A DNA stretch of 64,000 nt from Jaminaea rosea (taxonomy: Eukaryota > Basidiomycota > Exobasidiomycetes > Microstromatales), in the NCBI RefSeq assembly GCF_003144245.1, contig NW_020289979.1:372001-436000 (forward strand). The letters are read 5' to 3'. Below, piece after piece: positions 43,076 to 53,514 of the stretch (positions are counted from its first letter, which is position 1; every line of letters starts with the position of its first letter). The notes below the pieces were generated by a model, which saw nothing but the letters and a program-made list of their open reading frames with translations, was not told where the DNA came from and made no database searches. A program made the translations under genes and the position numbers.

Positions 43076-45108
43076 TCACTCCTCCCTGAGACCCCAGAAA
43101 GTACTCTTACCACTGGCATTTCCTGTGACAAGCGTCGCTCCCCTCGTAGGATGAAGAGCCGTGACAGCGGGCACTGCGCTAACGTGCTCTTCATCGTACA
43201 AGGATCTGAGCAGCTTCCCATCGGCGCTCCACACCTCTGCACTGCGGCTCATGGATCCAATGGTGAAGTGCGGAGCAAGTGAGTCATTCTGACTCCAGCG
43301 AGCGCGGAGGAGCGTGAGCCATTTTCCCGTCTGATTGTTATGAGGTATGACCAGAGGCGAGGAGAGGATGTCCGCTGGAATCGTAGCAGAGAGGGGCTGA
43401 TCCTTGGTCTCCTCCTTCTTGAAGTACTGCATCAGGCCGCCTTTGCGCTGACTTGCTCCGTTGACCTCCTTCTTGGGCGCCGCGGCCGCACCGTTGCTCT
43501 TCCTCTTTGCTCCCCTCGCCGATGTGGTCGGCACCTCGTCATCTGCGCGTAACCAGCCACGCTCGACATCCCAGACCTTGACCACATTGTCGTAGCTTAC
43601 GCTCGCTAGATGTCGGCCATCAGGCGCAAAGTCTACGCTCGTGCTAGCCTGCTTGCTCTGTTGCCACCCTAGCTGTGCGCCACCCTCGTCGATTGTTGAT
43701 TGGACATCGGCAAGGAGGTCAACGTCGACCATCTTGTAGTTGGCGGGAACGGCGAGCGTCGGCTTGATGCCAGAGGACAGGCGACGAACGTCGAAGAGGC
43801 GAACGGATTGGTCGAGGGAGGCTACGGCGAGGGCAGAGGGTATCAAGGGATTGAGGGAGAGGCCACCGATCTGTACACGGCATCAAGAAATGATCAGTCA
43901 GAGCCGTCCTTACTAGGGCATCGTCCCGCTCGCGCACGCACCTTCTTCTCGCACAGCTGCCAACGATTCCATCCCGCCTTCCAGCCTGGCTTCTCGCGCG
44001 TGTCTATCCTCACGACACCACCACGATGGTCTCCGCACCAAACCACTCTGCCGTCCTCCGCACCTCGCTGGAAGTCAAACACAGACAGCAGCGCTCCATC
44101 TCCGTCATCATCCTCGCCGGAGAAGGCAAAAATGCGCTCTGAGACACCCTTCTCCAGGTCGACCTTGCGGAGTGTCGAGTTGTACGACGAGTAGTATACT
44201 GTGCTGTGGTCGAGAGGCGGGACCTTTACGCACGAGATGGGCGACGAGTCTTGCGGGACGCGCAGGTTGAAAGAGATGCCATCGTCGCCTGTGATTCCGC
44301 GATCACCCTCGTCTGCAGCCCCATTCTCGTCGTCGCCCTCATCACCGCCTGTTGCTGGGCGAGGAGCGAGGGGTTCCCACACACTGAGATGGCCTTCCTT
44401 GTCTCCCGTCAGGACGAGCGTTTTGGCCGTCGTAGGGTGGAAAGCAGCGGTGTAGATGCGCTTGGGCGTGACCTTCTTGACCGCAAGGAGCTCCATTTTG
44501 TTAAGCATTGACGTAAGCTCCTTGGTTGCCTGGCCGGACTTCTTCGACGTTTCAGTCTCCTCTGCCTCGCCAAGGCCACTACGTGCCTTCTTTGCTTCTT
44601 CGCTGCCCTTGTTGGCCGCAATGACGCGCAGAGCCGCTTCAAGCTGCTCTGCCTTTTCCCTGCTTTCCTCCTCTTGGGCACTGCCGCCTCCAGTGAGCAG
44701 CCCACGGAAGTCGTGGTCCTTGTGAAGTAGTGCCTTGGCCTCTTCCCTCTTCTGTATTGCCTCCTGCCTCTCCTCCTCTGCCCTCTTGTTATCCTCCTCC
44801 ATCCCAGCTGGCGTCCTTCCCGCCAACCTCGCACTCGTCCTCTGCGGCCCAGCTGCTACCTCGTCCACCTTCCTTCGCTTCCTCTCTTCTGCAGCTTTTG
44901 CTCTTGAAGCGGCTGCGCGCTTCTTCTGACGCTCCTGAGCTGCGGCATCGAGCTTCTTGTTGCGAGCGCCCGTGGGATCGACGATGGAAGATCCGCCTGA
45001 TTGGAGGTCGAGGGAACGCAACAGAGCAGCATTCTCCGCTCGCTGCTTGCGGACGTTCTCTTCGTACTCGTCACCCGAGTCACCTGAAAAGTCGGGCGTG
45101 GCGCTCAT
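43076..45108 (-). CDS. CMR1: WD40 DNA-damage-body protein Cmr1 (WDR76 homologue)
   Basis: Nuclear seven-bladed WD40 protein that binds DNA and chromatin factors and gathers in genotoxic-stress bodies. Exons 45108-43942 and 43870-43076; intron 43871-43941 (71 nt, AAG|GTGCGT...GTACAG, phase 0); 653 aa versus 522 in yeast. Start MSATPDFSGDSGDEYEENVR; this begins the long charged coiled-coil N-terminus (to about 230). WD part: KKVTPKRIYTAAFHPTTAKT, then VLTGDKEGHLSVWEPL, STVYYSSYNSTLRKVDLEKG and DFQRGAEDGRVVWCGDHRGG; exon 2: IGGLSLNPLIPSALAVASLD, QSVRLFDVRR, ASVSYDNVVKVWDVERG and ALHPTRGATLVTGNASGKST. A loop inserted in the last blades contains KGGLMQYFKKEE (Lys532 onward), a degenerate PCNA-binding-like motif. 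Confidence 0.93.
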
Positions 45109-45925
45109 GTTGGGCGCTTCGAAGGGCCCAAGGGTGATGGTGGCGGTGAAAGGTGGTAGCAATGCGTTCAAGGTTGACCGGGTGGAGAAGAGTCAATCTC
45201 TCTCCGCCGTTGCTCGTCCTGCAACCTGCTTGAGTCAGCCGCGCTCGCGTCGCGATCCGACGCGCTCTTGACAAATTGCCGCCGGCCGCCAGCACCCACG
45301 CCTCTCTCATCGCCGTCCACCATGGCATAGTCCAGCCATCTGATTCTCAAGTCGCTGTTCTGGGCCTTGAAAGCTCGCTGTGGGTATGGACGCGCTCTTT
45401 CTTGGGTGTCTCGCGCCGTCCCGCAACATTGGGCGTCAATCGCGCCCCGCCTGCCCGCCCATTGAGACATATCGACAACGGCGACTTCTCGACGCGCGAA
45501 CTGAGAGATTATCACTGAACAATGCCTGAGAGGGCAAGCAGCGATGAAGACGACGTTGAGCGGCGATGACTGAGATCAATGAGAGTCGAGCGGGGCTCAC
45601 TTCTCTCCTCCTTACCATTCGTCACCGCCACCTACTCCTCCCCGTTCCCCCCGATCCCCCCATCCCTCCGCGTCGTCGCCTTCTCTGTGAGAGACGACTG
45701 ACTGCCTCGAGATCGACGTCTGTCTCTCCCGTATCGTGCTTCTTGTCCCCATCGCGCTTCCTCAGCCTTGACGGCTAGGAACGACAAGTGCGCTCGCTAT
45801 CTACCAGACTTCGTCTACATCCTTGCTCCACTGGTTGGACAAGAGGTCTCGAATCCATCACTCCCACAAAGCTGAAATCGCTTCAGGCAAGCGCATTCAT
45901 CATCACCCCATTCATACCCACCACA
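45109..45925. other. Divergent promoter, CMR1 / membrane-protein gene
   Basis: 817 bp. The last 350 bp are strongly pyrimidine-rich (CCGTTCCCCCCGATCCCCCC at 45638-45657), consistent with a long leader of the + strand gene. No other feature seen. Confidence 0.45.
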
Positions 45926-48403
45926 ATGCCGACTCTTCGCCGCACACTTGCCGGGCTCGCCATCTTGGCCGTAGCCGCCCATGCTGCCCCACTTCAACAA
46001 CAGCCCTCGGAGGATCTGGCCGACTGGACTCGTAACTTCGCAGGACAAGACGGCACTGCGCACCCGCTCAACCGTCGTGCCAGCCGGCTCCATGACACCG
46101 GACGGTACAGGCTTGTAGGAGCGCCTCACTCCGCCGACGACTCGGTCGATGCTCTGCTGCTGCCTGTGCCGTCCTCGTCGACGCCAGAAGCTCGTCTTGA
46201 CGCTCCCGAGAAGGGCGACGGAGGACGTTCCTACTTGGGCAAGCGACAGGCTTTCCCTGCCGCTGGCCCTCTGGCTGCCGCAGCTTCCTCGCCTGTTGCT
46301 CAGGCTGCAGCTGCTTCCTCTGCGGTAGCCGGTCCTTTGGCTGCTGCCGCCGTTACCAGCCCAGCCGCTGCTACTACAGCCGCCGTCGCAGCGTCACCAG
46401 CCGTCGCCGCCACGTCCAACCTCGTAGCGGCTGCCAGCACACCCGCAACGACGATTGCTAAGCCAACGACGAGCGCAGCAAGCACGGCGCCCAGCAGCTC
46501 TGCTAGCCGTCCTGCTAGCAGCAGCAGCAAGTCAGCCAGTTCTTCTTCATCGTCCAAGTCTCCCACCTCTTCGCCGTCAACGGGCTTCACCCTCACCGAC
46601 GTCAACAACAAGCTCTACCCGCTCTGGGTCAGCGTTGTGGTCTGTGGTGTCCTGTTTGCCCTCTTCTTCATCCTCATCTGCATCCGCTGCTGCTTCTTCA
46701 AGCCCCATGAGCGCGAAGACCTCGACTCTGTCCTTACTGGAAGCAGCGCTGGTGCGATGAGTCGCAAGTCGACGCTCCGCAATGGTGCCAAGTCGCTCCG
46801 CAAGGCTCTCACCAGGCGCAAGCTGGCCGGCAGCTCCTTCGTCCGTCGTCAACAAGAGGGGAGCGTGCTCCTCGAGGTCGGAGACGAGGTCTTCGCGGTG
46901 CCACCGAAAGTCGCAGAGGAGTACAACGAGGCCAAGCGCATGTTTGCACCCAGGAACGGAGTCAATGATGCTACCAAGTGGAACGGCAAGGCCTATCTCG
47001 CGCAGTGCCTCGTGCGACATGAGAACCAGCGCAACGGTGTCCCGCCCATGCCCTCTCGTCTCATTGGCGCCCAGAACGACGGGGGTAACGATACTCGTGG
47101 ATGGTCTCGCTCTTCGCTCGGATCTACCCTCATAGGCCACGACGACGAAGACAAAGAAAAATCAGCCTACGAGGCCTACATGGGCTTGAGCCGCACCGAC
47201 AGCCAGAAACCCAAGCGCGGCCTTAGTGCTCGCATTGCCGAATCGATCCGCTCCCTCCGCACGCAAGGCAGCAGCGAAGACGAGATCGAAAAGGATGACC
47301 GACTGGGCGAGCCTACGCGCACGACGGACTTGACTAACTTCTTGAACGGCAGCAACAACCACGGCGCCAACACGGCAGGCTGGGGCATCCAGGTGCACCA
47401 GGACGCGGATGACAGCATTACGATGCCTCGACCGGCCGCCACGGACTACCAGCCCGCACGCAACAGCATCGTCTCTACGCCTCGCTCTGCTCCCATTGCT
47501 GCCTTCAACGCCAGGTCACAAGACCAAGGCCGTCGCCCCGTTCCCGCCGCCATGAACACTGCACCTAATGCTCGTGGCGGATTTTCCCTCGAGGATGCCC
47601 CCAGCCCTGCTGCTCGCGCCCGTGTCACGGAGAACAAGCGTCGCTCCGCCTTGCCGCCTGCCCCCATCAACTCTGCTCCATCGGCGGCGCCTGCCCCATT
47701 CGCTGTGCAGCGCAAGCCCCTCCCGCAAGACCCCGTCCTGCCTCGTGACATTCCTACCGTCCAAGAGCAACAACAGCAGCCCGCTGGCGCCCCCGCCCAG
47801 GCCCCTGCCCCCATCACGGACCTGACCAAGCAGCAATCTCGTCACCAGCGCGCCGTCTCGACCCCGCACGTCGCCTTCGCCAGCAAGACCAAGCTGGACA
47901 GTAAGGATGATGATGAGGAGGCGGTATTCCTCCGTCGCCACCCTACGGCAAGCAGCGTTTCTTCCTCCTCATCCGCCTCATCGCAACTGAAGAGGACCAC
48001 AGGCACCACACGCCGGGCGAGCAGGCATGCGAGTATGGCCTCTTCTACCACCAGCTCGCGCGACCGTGACGCGGTTCAGCGCTCTGCTACTATGGGCATG
48101 TCCTCCTCCGCATCGGCCCCTCAGGGTCTGGCCAATCTCGCTAACGCTGGCCCACCTCCTGCCGGACGTGACCGTCTCAAGGAGATGCGCCTCGCTCAGT
48201 CGCAAGCCCGTGCTGGTGGACAGCAAGGTAGGCGGCACGTTTCGGCTGCTGTCGTCCCTCAGCAGACCGGTACCAGTGCTGCGGAGGGCCTGAGCAGGTC
48301 GAGCACGACTGCTTCGCCCTCGAGGCATAGGGACCAGAAGATGCCTAGGAGGAGCGTCGCTGGTGTAGGCGGGGAGGAGGTACCGCTTGCTCGTGGTGTT
48401 TGA
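45926..48403 (+). CDS. Single-pass membrane protein with signal peptide, unknown function
   Basis: 825 aa from ATG 45926 (MPTLRRTLAGLAILAVAAHA|AP, a good signal peptide; the frame is open 46 codons further up but those lack a signal). The extracellular part is about 230 residues: a possible Kex2 site GKR|QAFP at 106-108, then an Ala/Ser/Thr-rich, probably O-glycosylated stalk ending SSSKSPTSSPSTG. One membrane segment follows (about 232-257, WVSVVVCGVLFALFFILICI plus Cys pair). The cytoplasmic tail of about 570 residues begins basic (SRKSTLRNGAKSLRKALTRR), holds LLEVGDEVFAVPPKVAEEYN, and is then Pro/Ser-rich with many PxxP. Shape resembles fungal wall-stress sensors (Wsc/Mid2 type) but no WSC cysteine domain is present. 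The family is not recognised. Confidence 0.78.
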   Translation: MPTLRRTLAGLAILAVAAHAAPLQQQPSEDLADWTRNFAGQDGTAHPLNRRASRLHDTGRYRLVGAPHSADDSVDALLLPVPSSSTPEARLDAPEKGDGGRSYLGKRQAFPAAGPLAAAASSPVAQAAAASSAVAGPLAAAAVTSPAAATTAAVAASPAVAATSNLVAAASTPATTIAKPTTSAASTAPSSSASRPASSSSKSASSSSSSKSPTSSPSTGFTLTDVNNKLYPLWVSVVVCGVLFALFFILICIRCCFFKPHEREDLDSVLTGSSAGAMSRKSTLRNGAKSLRKALTRRKLAGSSFVRRQQEGSVLLEVGDEVFAVPPKVAEEYNEAKRMFAPRNGVNDATKWNGKAYLAQCLVRHENQRNGVPPMPSRLIGAQNDGGNDTRGWSRSSLGSTLIGHDDEDKEKSAYEAYMGLSRTDSQKPKRGLSARIAESIRSLRTQGSSEDEIEKDDRLGEPTRTTDLTNFLNGSNNHGANTAGWGIQVHQDADDSITMPRPAATDYQPARNSIVSTPRSAPIAAFNARSQDQGRRPVPAAMNTAPNARGGFSLEDAPSPAARARVTENKRRSALPPAPINSAPSAAPAPFAVQRKPLPQDPVLPRDIPTVQEQQQQPAGAPAQAPAPITDLTKQQSRHQRAVSTPHVAFASKTKLDSKDDDEEAVFLRRHPTASSVSSSSSASSQLKRTTGTTRRASRHASMASSTTSSRDRDAVQRSATMGMSSSASAPQGLANLANAGPPPAGRDRLKEMRLAQSQARAGGQQGRRHVSAAVVPQQTGTSAAEGLSRSSTTASPSRHRDQKMPRRSVAGVGGEEVPLARGV

Positions 48404-48583
48404 GTAATCTAGTGCAATGACTCGCGCTCGTTTGTCTATATGATCAGCTTTGCAATCCTCATTTACCCCTCTTTCCATTCTCACTGAACGCATGGTGCTC
48501 GACTGTGTGACGCCGCGTGGTTACGATGACTTAAGTAGGTGTGGCATTGTGTATGGTCGAGCGCTCCTCTATTCTGCCGCTTC
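48404..48583. other. Convergent 3' spacer
   Basis: 180 bp between two stop codons; 3' untranslated sequence only. Confidence 0.4.
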
Positions 48584-49987
48584 CTACGCTTGGGCCACTG
48601 CGGCCGCAGCCTCGGCCCGCTGGATCTCATTGGCCTTCCCATCCTCGTCCTCTTCCTCTTCCTCATCTTCATCGTGCTCACCCTCACCACCCTCATCCCC
48701 TGCCTTCCTCTTCCCACCCTCCGTCGTATCATGAAACTTCCTCCCTGGCAAACCCCTCGCAAGAGCCTCACTCCAACTCGGTTCCTTCTCCTCCTCTCCC
48801 TCAGGCGTTTTAACTTGCTTCTGCTCCGTCCAACCAAGCAGAATATCCAGTACCTGATTGACGGTCAGCACCTTCCTACTGCTCATTGCCTTGCCCTGCG
48901 GCAGAAAGGCTGCATCAATGGGAAGACGAGCGGCAGTGATACCTAGAGATTCGGCCTTGCGAAGGCAGAGATTCTTGTATCTGTTTCGGTCTACGAGGCC
49001 GCCGATGACGTAGGTCTTGGTGGGGTCGAGGGAGTGGATCGTGTGGCCTGTGTCCGCCGTCAGGTAGATGACGTCGCTGCGTGAGACGTGTGGTGGGGGT
49101 CGTGGGAGACGAGGAGCGGAAGTTGACGCGGAGTCGGGCGCTGCGGAGTCATCGTCTTGTCGTTCCTCGGCGTCTGCACCTTCCCTTCTCTCGTGCACAG
49201 CGGCGGCAGCTTCGTCTTGACCATCAACCGCAGCATCCTCTTGATTTTGCTCCGACTTCTCTTGCCAAAGGGCCTCTAAGCCATCCTTCTCAATGATATC
49301 AACCTTCTTCCATCGCCTCCACTGCTTGTCTCCAATATTGTCCATCGCTTGACCCAGTCTACTCTTGGCGAAGGGAATACTTTTTCCTTCTTTCGTAGCC
49401 TGATCAAGCCTCGCTTTGTACCCATCCTGTACCGCCGTCGGGTTAATTGTGTACTCCTTGCCCTCCTCATTCCCCTCCAGCAGCGGGAGGGCCGGCTGCT
49501 TTGACGGACCCGCCAAGATGAGCCTGGCAAAAGGGGCAGGAGACCGCTTCTGCGATGAGTAGCAAAAGCTCAACTGCGAACATATTGAGAGGATTTCCTT
49601 ATCCGTCATCAACTCGTCAAAGGCACAGTCGATGACCACATTGGCGCCGAAGGGACCCTTGCTCTGCCTTCTCGCGTTGATGTGCTCTAGTCGTTCCTTC
49701 GCGCTAGCCTCCCTAAGAGCTTGGCGCTGCTCGGGGCTCATGGCTGCACGATCCTCCTTTTTCGAGCGCTCTTTAGCTTTGCGCTTCTCCTTGGAAGCAG
49801 CACGGCGGTCCGCCTTGCCTGCTTCCCAGGCTTCCTTGCGACGTTGCTTCTTGAATGCGGACTTGGTCATGCCAATGGGGATGGGCGTGCCGTCACCGAG
49901 GAATTGCTGCTGCTGCTGCTGTTGTTCTTGAGGGCTTTCACTGCCACTCGCGACAGGACTGGCTGCTGCAGCATTGTCGTCGGCCAT
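48584..49987 (-). CDS. TRM10: tRNA (guanine(9)-N1)-methyltransferase Trm10
   Basis: SPOUT-fold enzyme that puts a methyl from SAM on N1 of G9 in tRNA; nuclear/cytosolic. 467 aa from ATG 49987 (MADDNAAAASPVASG; the frame is open upstream but the extra 108 codons cover the promoter). Conserved: PIGMTKSAFKKQRRKEAWEA, then FGANVVIDCAFDELMTDKEI, LSICSQLSFCYSSQKR and the catalytic region DVIYLTADTGHTIHSLDPTK, YVIGGLVDRNRYKNLCLRKA, ESLGITAARLPIDAAFL, KVLTVNQVLDILLGW. A poly-Gln tract (49908-49926) lies near the N-terminus. An insertion of about 60 charged residues (after EALWQEKSEQNQEDAA) and an acidic C-terminal tail make it longer than yeast Trm10 (293 aa). Divergent from the carrier gene. Confidence 0.95.
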   Translation of the reverse strand: MADDNAAAASPVASGSESPQEQQQQQQQFLGDGTPIPIGMTKSAFKKQRRKEAWEAGKADRRAASKEKRKAKERSKKEDRAAMSPEQRQALREASAKERLEHINARRQSKGPFGANVVIDCAFDELMTDKEILSICSQLSFCYSSQKRSPAPFARLILAGPSKQPALPLLEGNEEGKEYTINPTAVQDGYKARLDQATKEGKSIPFAKSRLGQAMDNIGDKQWRRWKKVDIIEKDGLEALWQEKSEQNQEDAAVDGQDEAAAAVHERREGADAEERQDDDSAAPDSASTSAPRLPRPPPHVSRSDVIYLTADTGHTIHSLDPTKTYVIGGLVDRNRYKNLCLRKAESLGITAARLPIDAAFLPQGKAMSSRKVLTVNQVLDILLGWTEQKQVKTPEGEEEKEPSWSEALARGLPGRKFHDTTEGGKRKAGDEGGEGEHDEDEEEEEDEDGKANEIQRAEAAAAVAQA

Positions 49988-50323
49988 GCTGATAGCTGAC
50001 GGCTGAATGTATGCTATGCTGCGCTTGCTGTCGAGGGATGTCAAGTAGGATTCGAAATCAAGCCGAGCAAAGTGTCTGCTTTGAGCTGCTTCCGCGTTTC
50101 TCCACTCCCTTTCTTCTCCGCGTCTGAGTTGCTCGTCGGTCGTCGTCTCCGGTCCGGCCTGCTGGCGAGGGCTGCGAAACGGAGCAAACGGCTCGACGAC
50201 GAGGGAGCCAAGGCAAAGGCCGCTCAGTCTCTCAAGCCAACTCAACCAACTCCCCACATTGAACATTGAGCTAGAATCGGCGATAGAGGCCATCGAGTAC
50301 CACCCATACACTCACTTGAAAAG
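49988..50323. other. Divergent promoter, TRM10 / carrier gene
   Basis: 336 bp between start codons; no element recognised. Confidence 0.4.
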
Positions 50324-53318
50324 ATGGCATCATCATCAGCTTCCTCTTCCTCAACATCATCAGCCGCTGCAGCTGCAGAACCAGACGATCAAGCTCAACA
50401 AGCGCATACACAGCCCACGCCGGACGCGTCCACCTTCAAGAGGAAGCGTACCCTCTACAATACTTTCCTCTCACCCTCGGGATCCACCTCCTTCTTCACC
50501 ACCTCATGGTTCGAGTCGCGGCCCATCAAAGACGGAGACGGCTCTGCTTCGTCCGCGGGCGCAGAAGGGCCGGGCAGCGTAGGCCCATCAGCCGCTTCCA
50601 CCGCAGCGGCCTCGAATCGCAAACGACGACCGAGCTTCGAAGAATCTCGCGCGCAAGAGCCTCCGCAGGCTAGATTGATCAGGCTGAGGGGGCTCTTTGA
50701 TGTGTTGATGGACAAGGACCAGCAGGAGGCCCTTGCCGGTGGGCGTGCAAAGGAGGCGTGGCAGGCAACAGCCGGCCGAGCACGGTATGGCGCTGGAGGT
50801 CGGCTTGCGCGGGGAAGCTTGGTCAAAGCTGAACAGAGGGAGAAGACCATGAACACAAAAGAGAAGGAGCTCGATGCGGATACGGTGGCGGGCAAAGTCT
50901 CCTCCTCTTCATCCTTGTCGGACCAGTCTGAAGAGCCGCCAACTCCTTCACCGCCCAGGCAAGGCTATGCAAATGAGCTACTCGCCCAATGTAGACAGTG
51001 CAGGCAGGAGCTCGACAAAGAGCGAGAAAAGCATGAAAAGGCCATGCAGGACGGGACGGACACCGGAGCGAGCTCTTGGATGAGCCTCTCTTGGCCCTTC
51101 GGTTCAAAAGAGGAGGAAACCAGTAGTAAAGAGGAACAGAAGGAATCGACTCTGAGCTCAATATGGAATAGCGTATCGGGATCCTCGTCGTCATCGTCGT
51201 CCTCGTCGTCCTCGTCACAAAGCCAAGATTCCTCGCCGTCCACCTCGCAGCAACAGCTCTCCTTCGCAGCAGACTACGACGGCGAGTCCGGATATGCAGG
51301 CTCTGGAGTCTGGGGACTGAGCGCCGTCAAGCATGGCTCGCGGGACAGGCAAAGGCAACGGCTTCAACAGGAGCAAGAGCAGTCCAATGAGCAAGCATCG
51401 GGCATCAAGGCTTCTTCATCGCCGTCACCGCCGCCAACCGCCCGGCAAGAAGCCGCGAATCAGGAAGAGGAGGGCGACAAGAGGATGATGATTGAGTGGG
51501 AGGGCTTTCTGAAGTATGCCGAGACGAAAGAACGAGGTGTGTGTGCCACGAAGGAGACGTCAGAACCTCAGCCGTATCAAGAGCTAATCTATCTTCCCTT
51601 CCATTCCCCCTTAAGAACTCTACAAAATCTTCACCGAGCTAGACCGTAATGGTGACATGCGCCTAGACGTCCAAGAGATTCGTCTTGCCCTCGATCGGGC
51701 AGGCATAGATCTCCCTCCCGCCTCTCTCGAAGACTTCATTGCTTCCCTCTCTTCCTCGACGCGCATCTCCGACCCTCACGCGCACGGCACAACGACTTGG
51801 TACTCTATCGACCCGCCAACGGCAGACTATGTCACCTGGCCTGAATTCAGGGACTACCTCCTTCTGCTACCGCGTAAGCCCTCTGTGAACGAGATCTTCC
51901 GCTTCTACCAGGTGCGCAAGGCTTTTGGGCTGTTTGGCGTTGGCGGAGTCTTTTCTGAGTTCGGGAGCAACTGGGGAAGTGGAGATCGACATGGAGCCAC
52001 TGCTATCACGAGTGATGGTGATGTCAGTATGGCGGGGGAGGAGAAAAGACGCAAAGGGGGAGCGCCGGCTTCTGCTGCGATTGATGAGAAAAAGAAGGCG
52101 ACTAGGGAGACATTGGTAGAGGGTGAAGGAGGAGAGGGCGGCGCCGAGGCCGGGAGCTCGGCGGCGGCGTCGGCGGCGTCATCATCAGCGTCGGCCAACG
52201 TCGTGGGCGCTAACTCAAGTACCTCAAGCGACTCCTCATCATCCAGCTCAGCCACGATGCATGATGATCACTCCGCTGAGCACGAAGAAGAGGAAGACGA
52301 CAACGATATGATCCACCTGGACGTCGCGCTCAAGTTCCTCCTCGCGGGAGGGATAGCAGGCGCGGTTTCCCGTACAGCTACCGCCCCCTTCGACCGTCTC
52401 AAGATCTACCTCATCACAGCCTCCCGCTCAAGTGAGACTGCTTCCGCTGCTGTAGCGGATACGGTCCGCAAAGAGGGCGCCACAACTGCAGCAAAGGACG
52501 CCGGACGAATTGCCACCAAGGGAGTCGGCGTCATGGCAACAGCGATGCAAAACCTCTACCGCGAAGGGGGAGGGCTGAAGGCCTTCTGGCTGGGCAATGG
52601 CTTAAATTGCATCAAGATCTTCCCGGAGAGCGCCATCAAGTTCCTCTCGTACGAGACGTCGAAACGTGCGTTCGCCAAGTACGTGGACAACGTCTCGGAC
52701 TCTCGTGACATCAGCGGAACGTCGCGCTTCATCAGCGGAGGAATTGGTGGTATCACCAGCCAGCTGGCCATTTACCCCGTCGAGACGCTAAAGACTCGCC
52801 TCATGTCTTCGCAGGGCGAGAATGCTCCGATCAGCAAGACCACAGGGCAGAGACTGGTGGGCAACGAGCTTCTTGCAGCGACTGCGAAGAACATGTGGCA
52901 AGCCGGAGGCTTGCGAGTCTACTATCGTGGTCTTACCGCCGGGCTGGTCGGTGTCTTCCCTTACTCAGCGATCGACATGTCTACCTTCGAGGGCATCAAG
53001 CTAGCCTACATGAGCTACATGGACAAGGATGAGCCAGAGACGCTCGCCCTACTCGCATTCGGATCCATCTCCGGCTCTGTAGGCGCCTCAACCGTCTATC
53101 CGCTCAATCTCATTCGTACGCGCCTCCAGGCTGCGGGGACGCCTGCGCATCCGCAGGTGTACAACGGATTCATGGACGCGGTCAAGAAGACGTACGTCAA
53201 GGAAGGAATCGTAGGATTCTACCGCGGTTTGGTGCCTACGCTTGCCAAGGTGGTGCCCGCGGTCAGTATTTCGTACGTCTGCTATGAGAATTCCAAGAAG
53301 AGGTTGGGCGTTGCGTAG
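50324..53318 (+). CDS. EF-hand mitochondrial carrier (SAL1/SCaMC-type, ATP-Mg/Pi)
   Basis: Inner-membrane carrier activated by Ca2+; family members exchange ATP-Mg (or ADP) for phosphate. Exons 50324-51536 and 51616-53318; intron 51537-51615 (79 nt, GTGTGT...CTTAAG, phase 1); 971 aa, about twice the usual 480-550. EF-hand region: IRLRGLFDVLMDKD (about 120), then, after a Ser/Gln-rich insert of some 260 residues, IEWEGFLKYAETKERELYKI and a full canonical loop DRNGDMRLDVQE (414-425), then YVTWPEFRDYLLLLP. A second low-complexity insert precedes the carrier domain. Three carrier repeats: GGIAGAVSRTATAPFDRLKI, GGIGGITSQLAIYPVETLKT and GSISGSVGASTVYPLNLIRT. The C-terminus YVCYENSKKRLGVA fits. The junction restores the EF-hand helix (KER|ELYKIF). 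Confidence 0.93.
51176..51224 (+). repeat. TCG/TCC repeat coding poly-Ser
   Basis: Imperfect TCG/TCA/TCC triplets code for about 15 serines within the insert that separates the EF-hand halves of the carrier. Confidence 0.75.
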
Positions 53319-53514
53319 AGTGGGCGTTGCGGTGGGCAGACGGGCCAATAGGTTGTCGCGTCTGTCGATTTTGTTGTTTTTTTCGGTGCTGGGGTGCCCC
53401 TCTATTCTCTCTGTAACAAGACACAAGCAGCATAGACAAATCTGTCTTCATTATCATCATGAACAATCGGTCGTTATGCGCCTCCGTCCGCGTTGGGTCT
53501 GAGACCATGGTATC

